Below the pieces are notes generated by a model. The model worked only from the letters and a program-made list of their open reading frames with translations, searched no databases and was not told where the DNA came from. A stretch of 64,000 nucleotides of DNA from Synechococcus sp. RSCCF101 (GTDB lineage: Bacteria; Cyanobacteriota; Cyanobacteriia; PCC-6307; Cyanobiaceae), in contig NZ_CP035632.1 of NCBI RefSeq assembly GCF_008807075.1, positions 310,001-374,000 on the forward strand. Reading direction: 5' to 3'. Position numbers and translations under genes: made by a program. The first letter of the stretch is position 1. The number at the start of each line of letters is the position of its first letter. Shown here piece by piece: positions 35,553-45,493 of the stretch.

Positions 35553-35570
35553 CTCCCTGGGGCCAGGGAG
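35553..35570. other. Stem-loop upstream of the cupin gene
   Basis: CTCCCTGG, GG, CCAGGGAG: a near-perfect inverted repeat forming a 7-bp stem with a tetraloop. It lies in the 5' leader of the cupin gene if translation starts at 35504; it might be a leader element or the end of an upstream transcript. Confidence 0.35.
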
Positions 35571-35690
35571 ACCAGGGGGTTTCCGCAATCGCCAGGGGCA
35601 CCTGATTCGGCGCGTTGACTCACCACGTTGCCGTGGACTGCGGCGGACCTTGAAACGAGACTAATGGAGCGGGGAGCTCTGTTGAGCAGG

Positions 35691-35750
35691 TGAGAGTCCA
35701 GATCAGCACTGGGCTGGTCTGGATCTCCTCCGTGGGAGGAGGATCTCTCC
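35691..35750. ncRNA. Candidate structured RNA (three-way junction)
   Basis: Two adjacent hairpins, CCAGATCAG / CTGGTCTGG (35698-35706 with 35714-35722, one G-U type wobble) and CTCCTCC / GGAGGAG (35725-35731 with 35735-35741), are enclosed by GAGAG (35692-35696) pairing with CTCTC (35745-35749). It lies in the 207-bp gap between recD and the cupin gene. It could be the recD 3' end, a leader of the cupin gene or a small RNA on either strand. No known RNA family recognised. Confidence 0.3.
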
Positions 35751-35795
35751 TGTGGCTTGAGTATGGGACGGCTTCTCCGTGCTGCGGCCTCCGCT

Positions 35796-37475
35796 TCACA
35801 GTTCTTCGATGGCTGGGGTCGTGATCACGGTCAGGTGGTCTCGCGCCCGACTCAGTCCCGTGTACAGCAGTCGGGCGTCTGTTTCCGTACCGGGGGGAAG
35901 CAGCAGGGTCACGGCCCCGTACTGGCTTCCCTGGGCCTTGTGGATGGTCAGCGCCAGGGCCGGCTCCAGCTCGGGAACGCGAGCGGGTGGCAGCCAGCGG
36001 GGGCTGCGGCCCGATGCCTCCGGAAACAGCAGCCAGGGCGTGTGATCGCGTTCCACCAGCACGCCCACATCGCCATTCACCAGATCGCAGTCGGGCAGGT
36101 TGCGGCAGCAGAGCACCGGAGTGCCCACGGGCCAGTGCTCCACCGAAGCATCGAACCGCTCGCCCAGCACCGTCCGCTGCAGGGTCTCCACCCCCCAGGC
36201 GCCGCGGCGCCTGGGGGCCAGCACCACCACCCGATCCAGTTCCTCCAGTAGACGCATGGCCGGGCTGGGATCGCCGGACGTCGCCGCGGCGGCGAGTTCA
36301 GCGAGGCGGGAGGCGTGTCGTCGCATCGCTGCGATGGCGGCCTGAGGGCCCCTCCCGGCCGGCGCCTGCGTCCAGCTCACGTTCGCCTCCGGCGCCAGGG
36401 CCGCCAGTCCGTGCGTCAGCGCCCCGGGGCCCTCCCGCCGGATGAGGCCGATCAGATCGGCGATCGCTCCCCGGTTCCTGTGCACCTGCTGCAGATGCAC
36501 CCGGACCGCGCCCTCCACCGCTCCGCCGCGGCGGTCCTGCAGCTCCTGCCAGACCGCACCGGGGGCCACCGGTGCGAGCTGATCCGGGTCGCCCACCAGC
36601 ACCAGGCGGGCGTCCGCAGGCAGGGCCAGCAGCATGCGCTCCAGCAGCACCAGATCCACCATCGACATCTCATCGATCACCAGCACGTCGATCGGCAGCG
36701 GTTCACGCCGGCGGCTTCCCGTGTCGCTGCCTCGGCCCACCAGGAGCCGGTGCAGGGTGGCCGACGGCGGAGGGTCCTCCAGCCCCTGGGCGTGCCAGGC
36801 CTCGCTGATGGCCTGACTCAGGCGGGTGGCGGCCTTCCCGGTCGGTGCCGCCAGCTGCAGCCGCAGCGCGGGTTGCCGGCGGTGCAGAGCCACCAGCATG
36901 CGGGCCACGGTGCTGGTCTTGCCCGTTCCGGGACCGCCGCTGAGCAGGATCAGCCGCTCGCTGACGATCAGGCTCAGGGCGCGTCGCTGCTGCGGGTCCA
37001 GTCCGATGGAGAGCTCGGCTAGCAGTGGATCCCCCCCCGCTCTGTCCCCGCCGTCAGGCTGTGCCGGCCTCTCCGGGGCGGACCGGGATGCGGCGTGCCG
37101 CTCGAGCAGGTGGCGGACCCGGAGCTGCCGCTGGTGCCAGCGCCGCCAGCTCCAGCGGCCGTTGCTCTCCACCAGCGGGCCCCGCTCGTGCAGCCAGCCC
37201 GCCGCCTGCAGCACCTGCCGGTGGCGCTCCGGCCAGCCGGTCCCATCCACCTCAGCCGGAGGCCCGGCTGCGATGTCGAGATCGAGCCCTCCCTCCGCCA
37301 GCGACTGCAGCAGGCAACGGTTCAGCTGATGCAGCAGCTCCCGTTCCTCCGGCTGCAGGCTGGAGGCAGAGCCGAATCCCCCCTGGGCACCCCGCCGCGC
37401 CAGGGCCTCGCCCAGGGCCTGCGCCACCGGGCTCAGCCAGGGGCGATCGATCGGTCCGGGTGCTGACGGCCTCAA
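35796..37475 (-). CDS. recD: Exodeoxyribonuclease V alpha subunit RecD
   Basis: 559 aa. The superfamily 1B helicase of RecBCD, moving 5' to 3'. Walker A is LILLSGGPGTGKTSTVARML, followed by QLAAPTGKAATRL, the Walker B region IDVLVIDEMSMVDLVLLERM, LVLVGDPDQLAPV and, near the C-terminus, LALTIHKAQGSQYGAVTLLLP with the TGLSRARDHLTVIT motif. The chosen start is a TTG at 37475 that overlaps the recB stop (TTGA). No ATG or GTG exists until well within the N-terminal domain. Confidence 0.93.
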   Translation of the reverse strand: MRPSAPGPIDRPWLSPVAQALGEALARRGAQGGFGSASSLQPEERELLHQLNRCLLQSLAEGGLDLDIAAGPPAEVDGTGWPERHRQVLQAAGWLHERGPLVESNGRWSWRRWHQRQLRVRHLLERHAASRSAPERPAQPDGGDRAGGDPLLAELSIGLDPQQRRALSLIVSERLILLSGGPGTGKTSTVARMLVALHRRQPALRLQLAAPTGKAATRLSQAISEAWHAQGLEDPPPSATLHRLLVGRGSDTGSRRREPLPIDVLVIDEMSMVDLVLLERMLLALPADARLVLVGDPDQLAPVAPGAVWQELQDRRGGAVEGAVRVHLQQVHRNRGAIADLIGLIRREGPGALTHGLAALAPEANVSWTQAPAGRGPQAAIAAMRRHASRLAELAAAATSGDPSPAMRLLEELDRVVVLAPRRRGAWGVETLQRTVLGERFDASVEHWPVGTPVLCCRNLPDCDLVNGDVGVLVERDHTPWLLFPEASGRSPRWLPPARVPELEPALALTIHKAQGSQYGAVTLLLPPGTETDARLLYTGLSRARDHLTVITTPAIEEL

Positions 37476-40400
37476 GCGGCCTCCTCCCCGTGCATCAGGG
37501 CATCGATGGCCAGGAGCCGCTCCAGATGCACCGGCTCCACCCACATGCCCGGTACGCCGGATGGGTCCGCAGGGCAGGGCCCCGGCGCCCCGCGCAGGAA
37601 CACCACGACGCTGCCTCCGAGATGGCGGGCGGGGTCGTAGCCGGGCAGCCGCCAGCGGAGATAGCGGTGCAGGGCCACCAGATAGAGCTGGGTCTGCAGG
37701 GGGTAGTGGTGCTCCTCGATCAGAGTTGCCATGCGCTCCCGGCTGTAGTGGGCCGGCCCGCAGGCCTGCACGGCCCCGTCCGCATCCCGCTCGCCGCTCC
37801 AGGTGCTCTTCCAGTCCAGCAGCCACCAGCGGGGAGGGCGATCGCCGCGGTCATCGCAGAACACCAGATCGATGGCTCCAGTCAGGAAGCCGCGGGTGGA
37901 CACCGTCAGGCGCTCGAGCCGATCGGCGTAGGCCCGGGTGTGCACGCCGCCATGACGCCGGAACAGTCGCGCCAGTGCCCTGCTGGAGACGGGGGAGCCG
38001 CTGGGCTCGGGCTCCTCCCCGAAGTCGGAGCGGATCGCCAGCGGCAGATCGAAGGCCAGCTCGTTCAGCCGCCTCTCTCGCGGCAGATCGGCCAACCGCA
38101 GGGAACCCAGTGCGCCGCCGAAGGGAGTGGCGAACAGCTGTTCCAGGGCCCTGAGCAGCGGGCCGCGCTGCTCGGCCGGGAGCGCGGCCTCCTCGAGGGT
38201 CTGATCCACCAGCCGCTCCCGGGCCTGGAGATCGGCTGAGGGGCCGTACTCCAGTCGCTCGAGGATGCGGTGCAGACAGTCGCCCGCCCGGGCGCCGCGG
38301 GGGAAGCTCTCCAGCGGTCCATGGCGGGGCCAGTCCGACGGAATGGCGGGGAGGTCCCCGGCTTCCTCCACCGGTCTGCTCTGATCGCTCGCGCTGCCGT
38401 CGGCGGCATCCACGTCCCGGCCCTCCTCCCGCTCGAGCGCCGGAACGGCCGCGGCCTGTCGCACCCAGGTTGAGTAGCTGCTGCGGGCCCAGCGCTGGCC
38501 GAGGGGGCGATCGGGCACCGGGCCCAGCCCCAGGTCCTCGCCTGCTCCCTGGCCAGCGACTGACGGCGATGGCGCCGCCTCGCGGCCCTCACTGCCACCA
38601 TCCCAGATCCGGAGCGGCAGCCCCCGTGACGCCACGGCTGCCTCAAGGCAGGCCCGCCATTCGCCCACCGTGCCGGGTTCACTCTCGGGAATCTGATCCG
38701 GGAACAGAAGGCCGTTCAGGGGGCCGGGCTCGCCGCCGCCCCGCCGCTTCACCGGCGTCCAGGCCAGCAGGAGCAGGTGCCGGGCCCTCGTCATCGCCAC
38801 GTAGGCCAGCCGTTCCCGCTCCGCGGCGCGGGCGCGCCGATCCTCTTCAGCGGCCAGCCGGCCGTCGCCCCAGCGCGGGTCGAGATGGAGATCGATGCGG
38901 GGTGCCTCGGCGCCCTCCGGCTGCCAGCGCGGCAGCGGCAGCCCCCCCCTCGGACCAGCCGAGATCCCGGCCCACAGGGTGGGGCAGATCACCACCGGGA
39001 ACTCCAGGCCCTTGCTGCGATGCACGGTGATCACCCGCACGGCGTCCTCGGCCAGAGAGCTGTTGGGCTGGCGTTCATCGGCCACGCTTCCCTGCTCGGG
39101 TGCCAGGCGCTGCTGGCGCAGCCAGTCGACCGCGGCCAGGGCCCCGAGCCCCTGCCGGTGCATCGCGTCCTGCACCAGTTCGGTGCTTTGCTGCAGGTCC
39201 GCCAGCAGGCGCCCGTCGCGGGCGAGAAAGGCCAGGGCGCCGTCCTCCAGCAGCTCCGAGAGGCAGCCGAGCAGACCCCTCTCCGGCAGGACCCGTGCCA
39301 GCCCATCGATGTGGGCGGCGAGACGATCCCAGCACTCGCTCTCGCTCAGCCGGGCGGCGCTCCAGCCCAGCAGTGGTGAGACGGCCAGAAGACGCAGCCG
39401 GCCCGGATCACCCGGATGGGCCAGAGCATCGAGCAGCCGCTGCAGCACCCGTGCTCCGGGGCTGGCCAGCACATCACCCTTGCTCACCAGGCGGCTGGGC
39501 AGGCCGACCCGCTCGAGGGCATGCCGGTGGGCCTCGGCCTGACGGTGGGTGTCCACGATCAGGCAGACATCACCGGCGCCCAGGCAGCGGCCACCCGGCT
39601 GCCCCGTCGGGCCCGAAGAGGGGTCTGCGTCGGCGGGAACCAGCTCGAGTCGGCGGTCCAGCAGGTTCCGCACCGCTGCGGCCACCCGGCCGGGGATGGT
39701 GCGGTCCAGCTCCCCCTTCCCCTGCGGCTCCATGCCGTCCGCCTGCGCTTCCGGCAGCCAGAGCAGCTGCAGTGGCGATTCGCCCTGCGGCAGCTGCAGC
39801 CGAAGTCCCCGCGCTCTGGCCCGCACCGGTGGCACCGGTAGATCGCTGCGCCGGAGCCCGGGTGCCATCAGGGCATTGAGGGCGTCGATCAGGGGCGGGT
39901 CGGTGCGGTGGTTGTCGGCCAGGGACACCACCCGGTCGGCCCCGGCACGGGCCCGGCGGTACGTGTCCAGATCCCCGCCACGGAAGCGGTAGATGGCCTG
40001 CTTCGGATCGCCCACCATCACCAGCAGATGCCCGGGCTGGCCGGCGAAGGCCCCCGCCAGGATTCGCCACTGCAGCGGGTCGGTGTCCTGAAACTCATCG
40101 ATCAGAGCGGCCCGGTAGCGCTTCCGCAGTGCGGCCTGCAGCGCGTCCGCCCCCCGGGCGGGCCCACGGGGATCGAGGCCCCGCAGCAGGTCGCCGTAGC
40201 CGAGGGCGCCGCGGCGATGCCGGCGCCGATCCAGCTCGGCCAGAGCCCAGTGACTGAAATGGAGCAGCAGCCGTTCACCGGGGCCCTCGCACACACGGGC
40301 GATCGCCTTCTGCAGGCCGGCCTCCGGCAGCCGCGGACTGAGCTCCCCGGCTTTGAGGGCTGCTTTCCAATAGGCGCCCGGGTGGAAGTAGGCGCAGAGA

Positions 40401-41320
40401 TCCTCCAGCTCCCTGCCCTTCCCCAGAGCCGCCGGATCGGGCTCCCGGTGGGCGGCCAGCCAGCCGCTGATCGGTGCGACCCGGTCCTTGCGCGGCTTGA
40501 CCGTGTAAGGCGACGTCGGCTGGCCCTCCTGCTTCCAGCGCGCGGCCGCGGCGCAGAGGCCCTCTTGAAGCGCACCGGCCTGCTCGTGCCAGAGCGTGCG
40601 CATCCGCTGCCAGTCCCGTTCGACCAGGACCGGCAGCTGGTCGGTCAAAGGCTGATCGTGGAGGAGCCCAGCCGGCAGCGGCGGCAGCTCCAGGGAGGGA
40701 TCCGCGTCCCAGCGGGCCAGAAGGATCTGCAGCGCATCCGGGCCGATGCGGCTGGCCTTCAGCCCCCGCAGCAGCCACGCCGGCATGGGCAGCACCTGCT
40801 GTTGCCAGTAGTCGTGGCTGATGGCCTGCAGCAGGGTGGTGGGATCCCGCTCCAGCCTGCAGTGCAGGGGCAGAGCGGCCTCGAGGCCCGAGCGTTGCAG
40901 GCTGCGCAGGCAGAAGCCGTGGATGGTGGTGATGTCGGCCCGGTGCAGCTCCTCAAGCGCCAGCAGCAGCCGGCCCCGATCCGCCTGAACGGCTCCACCC
41001 CGGCTGCTGCGGCGCTGCTCGATCCATTGCGCCAGCACCGCATCGTCCGGTGTTCGCTGGAGGCCGTGCAGCGCCTCACTCAGGCGCCGCCCGATGCGGT
41101 CGCGCAGCTCCGCCGCCGCCGCCTCGGTGAAGGTCACCACCAGCAGCTGCTGCAGCGACAGGCCGCGCTCCACCACCAGGCGCAGCACCAGATGGGCCAG
41201 GGCATAGGTCTTGCCGGTGCCGGCGCTGGCCTCCAGCAGCCGGGTGCCGGGGTCCAGCCCGAAGCGGTTCGGATCAAAGTCGCGCGCGCGGGCGCGATCG
41301 CCGGCCGGTGTCGCTGTCAC
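37472..41320 (-). CDS. recB: Exodeoxyribonuclease V beta subunit RecB
   Basis: 1,282 aa from a GTG at 41320 that overlaps the recC stop (GTGA). UvrD-like helicase motifs: LLEASAGTGKTYALAHLVLRL, FTEAAAAELRDRI, ALIDEFQDTDPLQWRIL, MVGDPKQAIYRFRGGDLDTY, LADNHRT, VRVITVHRSKGLEFPVVI and YVAMTRARHLLLL. The C-terminal nuclease domain has GDCLHRILERLEYG, and the DWKS active site (WLLDWKSTW, with Asp and Lys) followed by YPLQTQLYLVALHRYL. It unwinds 3' to 5' and cuts both strands. Length is normal for RecB. Confidence 0.96.
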   Translation of the reverse strand: MTATPAGDRARARDFDPNRFGLDPGTRLLEASAGTGKTYALAHLVLRLVVERGLSLQQLLVVTFTEAAAAELRDRIGRRLSEALHGLQRTPDDAVLAQWIEQRRSSRGGAVQADRGRLLLALEELHRADITTIHGFCLRSLQRSGLEAALPLHCRLERDPTTLLQAISHDYWQQQVLPMPAWLLRGLKASRIGPDALQILLARWDADPSLELPPLPAGLLHDQPLTDQLPVLVERDWQRMRTLWHEQAGALQEGLCAAAARWKQEGQPTSPYTVKPRKDRVAPISGWLAAHREPDPAALGKGRELEDLCAYFHPGAYWKAALKAGELSPRLPEAGLQKAIARVCEGPGERLLLHFSHWALAELDRRRHRRGALGYGDLLRGLDPRGPARGADALQAALRKRYRAALIDEFQDTDPLQWRILAGAFAGQPGHLLVMVGDPKQAIYRFRGGDLDTYRRARAGADRVVSLADNHRTDPPLIDALNALMAPGLRRSDLPVPPVRARARGLRLQLPQGESPLQLLWLPEAQADGMEPQGKGELDRTIPGRVAAAVRNLLDRRLELVPADADPSSGPTGQPGGRCLGAGDVCLIVDTHRQAEAHRHALERVGLPSRLVSKGDVLASPGARVLQRLLDALAHPGDPGRLRLLAVSPLLGWSAARLSESECWDRLAAHIDGLARVLPERGLLGCLSELLEDGALAFLARDGRLLADLQQSTELVQDAMHRQGLGALAAVDWLRQQRLAPEQGSVADERQPNSSLAEDAVRVITVHRSKGLEFPVVICPTLWAGISAGPRGGLPLPRWQPEGAEAPRIDLHLDPRWGDGRLAAEEDRRARAAERERLAYVAMTRARHLLLLAWTPVKRRGGGEPGPLNGLLFPDQIPESEPGTVGEWRACLEAAVASRGLPLRIWDGGSEGREAAPSPSVAGQGAGEDLGLGPVPDRPLGQRWARSSYSTWVRQAAAVPALEREEGRDVDAADGSASDQSRPVEEAGDLPAIPSDWPRHGPLESFPRGARAGDCLHRILERLEYGPSADLQARERLVDQTLEEAALPAEQRGPLLRALEQLFATPFGGALGSLRLADLPRERRLNELAFDLPLAIRSDFGEEPEPSGSPVSSRALARLFRRHGGVHTRAYADRLERLTVSTRGFLTGAIDLVFCDDRGDRPPRWWLLDWKSTWSGERDADGAVQACGPAHYSRERMATLIEEHHYPLQTQLYLVALHRYLRWRLPGYDPARHLGGSVVVFLRGAPGPCPADPSGVPGMWVEPVHLERLLAIDALMHGEEAA

Positions 41321-44300
41321 CTCAGCCGCTCCAGCAGGGGGGTGTAGAGGGCCCGGCAGCACTCGAGGAACTCCTCGCTGCAGAGCTCCTCGGCGGCGCA
41401 GTCCTCGCCGAAGCAGAGGAGCATCTCCGCCCTCTCACGCTCGCTCCAGGCCTCGGGTTGCCCGCTTCCCTCCCAGGTCTCGCGCAGCGCCTCGAAGCCC
41501 TTGCCCGGCGACCCGTGCTCCTTCGTCTGATGGGCCCAGCCGGAGCGGGGGGGCACCGGCCAGCAGCGCTCCTCTGAGCCCGCCATCAGCTCCAGCAGCT
41601 GCTCCAGCAGGGGAACCGCCTCGCCCGGCTCCGGCGCCTGCAGGTCGGCCAGGGTCGTGATCTTGTCCCCCTCGCGGCCGATCAGCAGCGCCCGGCGCAC
41701 TGCCTGGCCCGAGGCCAGCGCCAGCAGCAGACGGGCCCAGAGCTCCAGATGGGCCGGCCCGCCGGATCGCCGCAGCTCCACCAGCAGGAGTGTGTCGCCA
41801 TGCAGGCGGCTGTCGGCTTCCAGGGTCCTCCAGCGGCAGCGGCGGAGACCGCCGGCTCCCAGCGGGGAGATCCGCTCCACCAGCTGGCGCCAGTTCCGAT
41901 CGAGGTCCTCGATCGCCAGCTCGGCGGCGCTGCCTCCCGGCAGGTCTCCTGTTCCCTGCAGCGGCCGCGGCCAGTCGGGTGGATCCGTCGCGAGGGGGTC
42001 CGGCTTCCCGTCCGCAAGCCCGGCCTCCAGCGCCTCCTGCAGCAGCCAGCGACGCCGGTCCCCGGCCAGTTCGATCGGGTCGAGATCCTCCACCGCCTCG
42101 ACCCACTCAGCGGCGTTGAGTCCCCGTCGGCGCAGCCAGAGCCGCTGCGGGGCCTGCAGCCAGGCCATCAGTTCCTCCCAGCCCGTGCCGCGGCTCTCCC
42201 GGGTCTGCGGCAGCGGTGGGCAGGCCTGATGCACGAGCGGCGGCCGGTCTGGTGCCGCCGGCGGCGTGGGCCGGTCGCTGCTGGCACGGCGCCGCTCCTC
42301 CAGCCATCCCTGCTCCAGTTGCCGCCGGGCGGCCAGCAGGCGGCGGTCGCAGCTGGCCGGTGGCCGCGGCGGAGCGCCGAGGAACGTGCTGCGCTCGAGC
42401 GGATTGGCCGGGTGCTCCTGCACCAGGTCCACTGCCGGCCGGGCCGGGCCGTCCGGGGCCGCCTGCTGCAGGTCGAGCTGCAGCAGGTCGATCCACTGCT
42501 GCACGGGAAGCGCCGGCGGCAGCGGCTCACCGCTGCGCTCATCCCGGCTGGTCCAGGTCACCACCAGGTGCTGGCGGGCCGACATCAGCGCCTCGAGCAG
42601 GGCATAGCGGTCCTGGTCGGCCCGGCTCGGGTCTCCCAGCCGCCGCTGCTGCTCCAGCAGATGGAAGCCCGGCCGGTTCTGGTGGCGCGGAAAGCAGGTG
42701 GCATCCAGACCCATCAGCACGATGACGCGGTGGGGGATCGCCCGCATCGGCTCCAGGGCGCTGATCGTGAGGGCACCACTGCGATGGCCGAAGCGGCCGC
42801 TGTCGGCCGCCAGGTCCTCCTCGAGGCCGTCGGCCACCACCGCGGCGGTCAGCTGGCGGTGGTGGCCCGCCGCCCGTTCCCCCCAGGCCGCGATCGCCCG
42901 CTCGAGCTCCAGCGGCTCCTCGGAGCCGCCGGCCGCTCCGCCCGAGAGCCGCGCCACCTGATCGCGGAGTTCGTGGCACCACTCCCGGGCGGGCCGGGGC
43001 CTGCGGAAGTCAATCAGGGTGTCGCGCAGATGCAGGAGCAGCTGCAGGCCGGGCCCGAGACGCTCCAGGTCCATCTCCACCGGGAAGGGTGCGGGCGCAG
43101 CGGCCGGGAGGACGTCCGGCACCGGCTCCGTCAACGTGGCCTCCGGCAGCACCAGGCCCAGCAGCAGCCGCTCGAGGGCCCAGCTGAGGGTGTGGCGCGG
43201 GTCTCCGCCGCGCTCGCGGCCATCGCAGCCCCAGCGGAACCCGGCCTCCTGCAGCGCCCGGTTCAGGGCCTCGCTGTCGCTGGCCTCCAGGGCAAAGGCC
43301 TGCAGGAGGCAGGGAAGGCTGAGCAGGGTCTCCAGCTCGGAGGCGGTGACCCGCTCGTCGGCCAGGCGCAGCAACCGCAGCAGCAGCACCGCCGGGCCGG
43401 CCTCGCCGTCCTGGCTGCGGTCGGTGAGCCGCCAGGGCAGGGTCACTCCCGTGGCGCCGCTGTCGGAGAGCACCGAGCCCAGCAGCGGCGCGAAGCGATC
43501 CACCTGGGGGGTCATCACCAGCACATGGCGCGGCTGCAGGGTCGGGTCGGCGGCCAGCAGCTGCAGGATGCGGTCGCGCACGATCTGGATCTGCCGCAGG
43601 CGACCGGGGCAGGCGTGAAACTCCAGGGAGGTGTCCTCCGGTGCCCGGCGCAGGGGGGCCTCCTGGTCCGGACCGAGCAGGCGCTGCTGCAGCTGATGCA
43701 GCAGGAGCGGCGCTCCATCGCCGTGGGCGGGCCGGTGGAACAGCCCCTCCTCGCGCACCGGCCCCAGCTGCGCCACGCCCGTGCCCTCGAGCAGCTGCTG
43801 GAACTCCGCCCCGAGCCGGCCGAAGCGTCCCTCCAGCGTGGGCATCTGCAGGAGCCAGTCAGGGTCCGTCTGCTGCGTTGTCGTCAGTCCTTCGCTGAGC
43901 TGCGCTCTCCGGTCGGCGCAGCGCTGCCACAGGTCGGGTCCCGGTGTGAGCAGATAGATCTCCACGGTGGTGATCCCGGAGACCGCCTGAAGCAGCTCGA
44001 TCTGGATCGGAGCCAGGCTGCTGATGCCGAACAGCCGCAGCGGTCCGGCCTCCGCCGGCCACTGCACGCGACCCCGACGCAGCGCCTCGATGGCGCGCCG
44101 CGCCCGCAACCCGAATGGGACTCCGGCCAGCCTGGCGGCCAGGCGCCGGGTCAGCTGCGCCTGCCAGCCGTCCCCACTGCTGAGCTCGTCACGCATCCAC
44201 CAGCGCGACAGCTCGTCCACCCGGTAGAGGCCGTAGTCGTCGAGGGCATCGGCGATCGCTCTCGCCAGCGACCAGAGGTTCCGGTCCACCGGCGCGGGTC

Positions 44301-44664
44301 CAGGCCGTGGTTCCGGCCCCAGCGCACCGGCCAGCACAGCTCCCTCCGGCGTCGCCATGAGGTCCTCCAGTTGATCGAGCACGGCCCAGACCAGTCGGTT
44401 CGCGCGCCAGTCGTCGGCGGCCGCCTCGTCCTCAGCCAGCAGCTCATCCACCAGCCGCCGCAGGCGGCTGCCCGGGAAGGGGAAGCGCACCTGGGCGCTC
44501 GTTCCGAGCGCCAGTGCCAGCCGCTCGGAGAGCCAGCGGCTGGTGGGCCAGGTGTTGACCATCACCTCCAGGGTCTGCCAGGGGGATGGCGGGTCGAGGC
44601 GCAGCTGCTCAGCGAGCAGGGCCGCCAGCCACTCGGCCCGGTTGCTGCGGTGAAGCACCAGCAC
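41317..44664 (-). CDS. recC: Exodeoxyribonuclease V gamma subunit RecC
   Basis: 1,115 aa, GTG start at 44664 (VLVLHRSNRAEWLAALLAEQL). RecC is the Chi-recognition and scaffold subunit, with inactivated helicase and nuclease folds. Visible family segments are MVNTWPTSRWLSERLAL, FPFPGSRLRRLVDELL, RLVWAVLDQL, LRLFGISSLAPIQIELL, HACPGRLRQIQIVRDRIL, VLVMTPQVDRFAPLL and VIVLMGLDATCFPRHQNRPGFHLL. First gene of recC-recB-recD. The order recC-recB-recD with overlapping stops and starts keeps subunit ratios equal. Confidence 0.94.
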   Translation of the reverse strand: MLVLHRSNRAEWLAALLAEQLRLDPPSPWQTLEVMVNTWPTSRWLSERLALALGTSAQVRFPFPGSRLRRLVDELLAEDEAAADDWRANRLVWAVLDQLEDLMATPEGAVLAGALGPEPRPGPAPVDRNLWSLARAIADALDDYGLYRVDELSRWWMRDELSSGDGWQAQLTRRLAARLAGVPFGLRARRAIEALRRGRVQWPAEAGPLRLFGISSLAPIQIELLQAVSGITTVEIYLLTPGPDLWQRCADRRAQLSEGLTTTQQTDPDWLLQMPTLEGRFGRLGAEFQQLLEGTGVAQLGPVREEGLFHRPAHGDGAPLLLHQLQQRLLGPDQEAPLRRAPEDTSLEFHACPGRLRQIQIVRDRILQLLAADPTLQPRHVLVMTPQVDRFAPLLGSVLSDSGATGVTLPWRLTDRSQDGEAGPAVLLLRLLRLADERVTASELETLLSLPCLLQAFALEASDSEALNRALQEAGFRWGCDGRERGGDPRHTLSWALERLLLGLVLPEATLTEPVPDVLPAAAPAPFPVEMDLERLGPGLQLLLHLRDTLIDFRRPRPAREWCHELRDQVARLSGGAAGGSEEPLELERAIAAWGERAAGHHRQLTAAVVADGLEEDLAADSGRFGHRSGALTISALEPMRAIPHRVIVLMGLDATCFPRHQNRPGFHLLEQQRRLGDPSRADQDRYALLEALMSARQHLVVTWTSRDERSGEPLPPALPVQQWIDLLQLDLQQAAPDGPARPAVDLVQEHPANPLERSTFLGAPPRPPASCDRRLLAARRQLEQGWLEERRRASSDRPTPPAAPDRPPLVHQACPPLPQTRESRGTGWEELMAWLQAPQRLWLRRRGLNAAEWVEAVEDLDPIELAGDRRRWLLQEALEAGLADGKPDPLATDPPDWPRPLQGTGDLPGGSAAELAIEDLDRNWRQLVERISPLGAGGLRRCRWRTLEADSRLHGDTLLLVELRRSGGPAHLELWARLLLALASGQAVRRALLIGREGDKITTLADLQAPEPGEAVPLLEQLLELMAGSEERCWPVPPRSGWAHQTKEHGSPGKGFEALRETWEGSGQPEAWSERERAEMLLCFGEDCAAEELCSEEFLECCRALYTPLLERLR

Positions 44665-44676
44665 GGCGGCAGGCCG

Positions 44677-45366
44677 TCAGCGGGGCACCAGCGCTGCTGG
44701 TGACGCCCCCGATGTGGCCTGCAGGATTCTGGGGCGGCCGGCGTGGCCGGGCCTCGCCGCGCCCGGCACGCTGCGCACCTCGCCGGTCTCAGGGCAGTAG
44801 GCGCTGAGCTGGCCGCCGTAGCAGGCCCCGGTGTCCACAAACACGATCGAGCCCATGCGGCGGACGGCGGGGCCCGGCGTGTGGCCGATGATCACATCAC
44901 CGTGGCGGCCGTCGTAGTGGCGCCAGAAGGGGGCGCGCACCGACAGGTTCACCGTGTCGTCGTCCTCCAGGCCCGCATGGGTGGCCATCCACCCATCACC
45001 CCGATAGGTGGTCGGCAGCTGGGCCAGCCGCGGAGCCCAGGCCCGGCAGTGGGTCTCGCCCAACTGTTGATAGGTCCGGCTGGACCGGAGCCGCCAGACG
45101 GCCTCGGTGCTCCGTCCATCCAGGCCCTGCAGCAGATCCCGTTCGTGGTTGCCCATCAGCCACACGCCGCGCCCCTGACGCACCAGGTGCCAGGCGAGCT
45201 CCATGGCCATGGGGATCCGTGGCCCGCGGTTGATCACATCACCGCAGAGGATCAGCCGGTCCTCCCTCGGCAGCAGGCCGATCAGCAGTCGCAGGGCCTC
45301 GCCGCAGCCGTGCACATCACCGATGACCCAGTGCCTGCCGCCGGAGGTGCTCTCGGAAGCCGGCAT
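44677..45366 (-). CDS. Calcineurin-like metallophosphatase
   Basis: 229 aa from ATG 45366. The metallophosphatase motifs are complete: WVIGDVHGC, LILCGDVINRGP, VWLMGNHERDLL, THAGLE (His ligand), GHTPG and VDTGACYGG. This is the PPP-like bacterial serine/threonine phosphatase or ApaH-type diadenosine hydrolase class; size and the FVDTGACYGGQLSAY end are like PrpA-type proteins. The open frame continues to 45753 but without homology. It lies 12 bp upstream of recC on the same strand. Confidence 0.9.
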   Translation of the reverse strand: MPASESTSGGRHWVIGDVHGCGEALRLLIGLLPREDRLILCGDVINRGPRIPMAMELAWHLVRQGRGVWLMGNHERDLLQGLDGRSTEAVWRLRSSRTYQQLGETHCRAWAPRLAQLPTTYRGDGWMATHAGLEDDDTVNLSVRAPFWRHYDGRHGDVIIGHTPGPAVRRMGSIVFVDTGACYGGQLSAYCPETGEVRSVPGAARPGHAGRPRILQATSGASPAALVPR

Positions 45367-45493
45367 GTGGGACAGAACGCGCCAGATCGTCCTCCATTGT
45401 TGCCCCGCTCCCAGCCGTCCCACAACGAACGGCTGAACCACCGGCTCCGGCGACCGGTGGTAAGACGGCTGTCCTTTGACGGGAGCAGACGGC

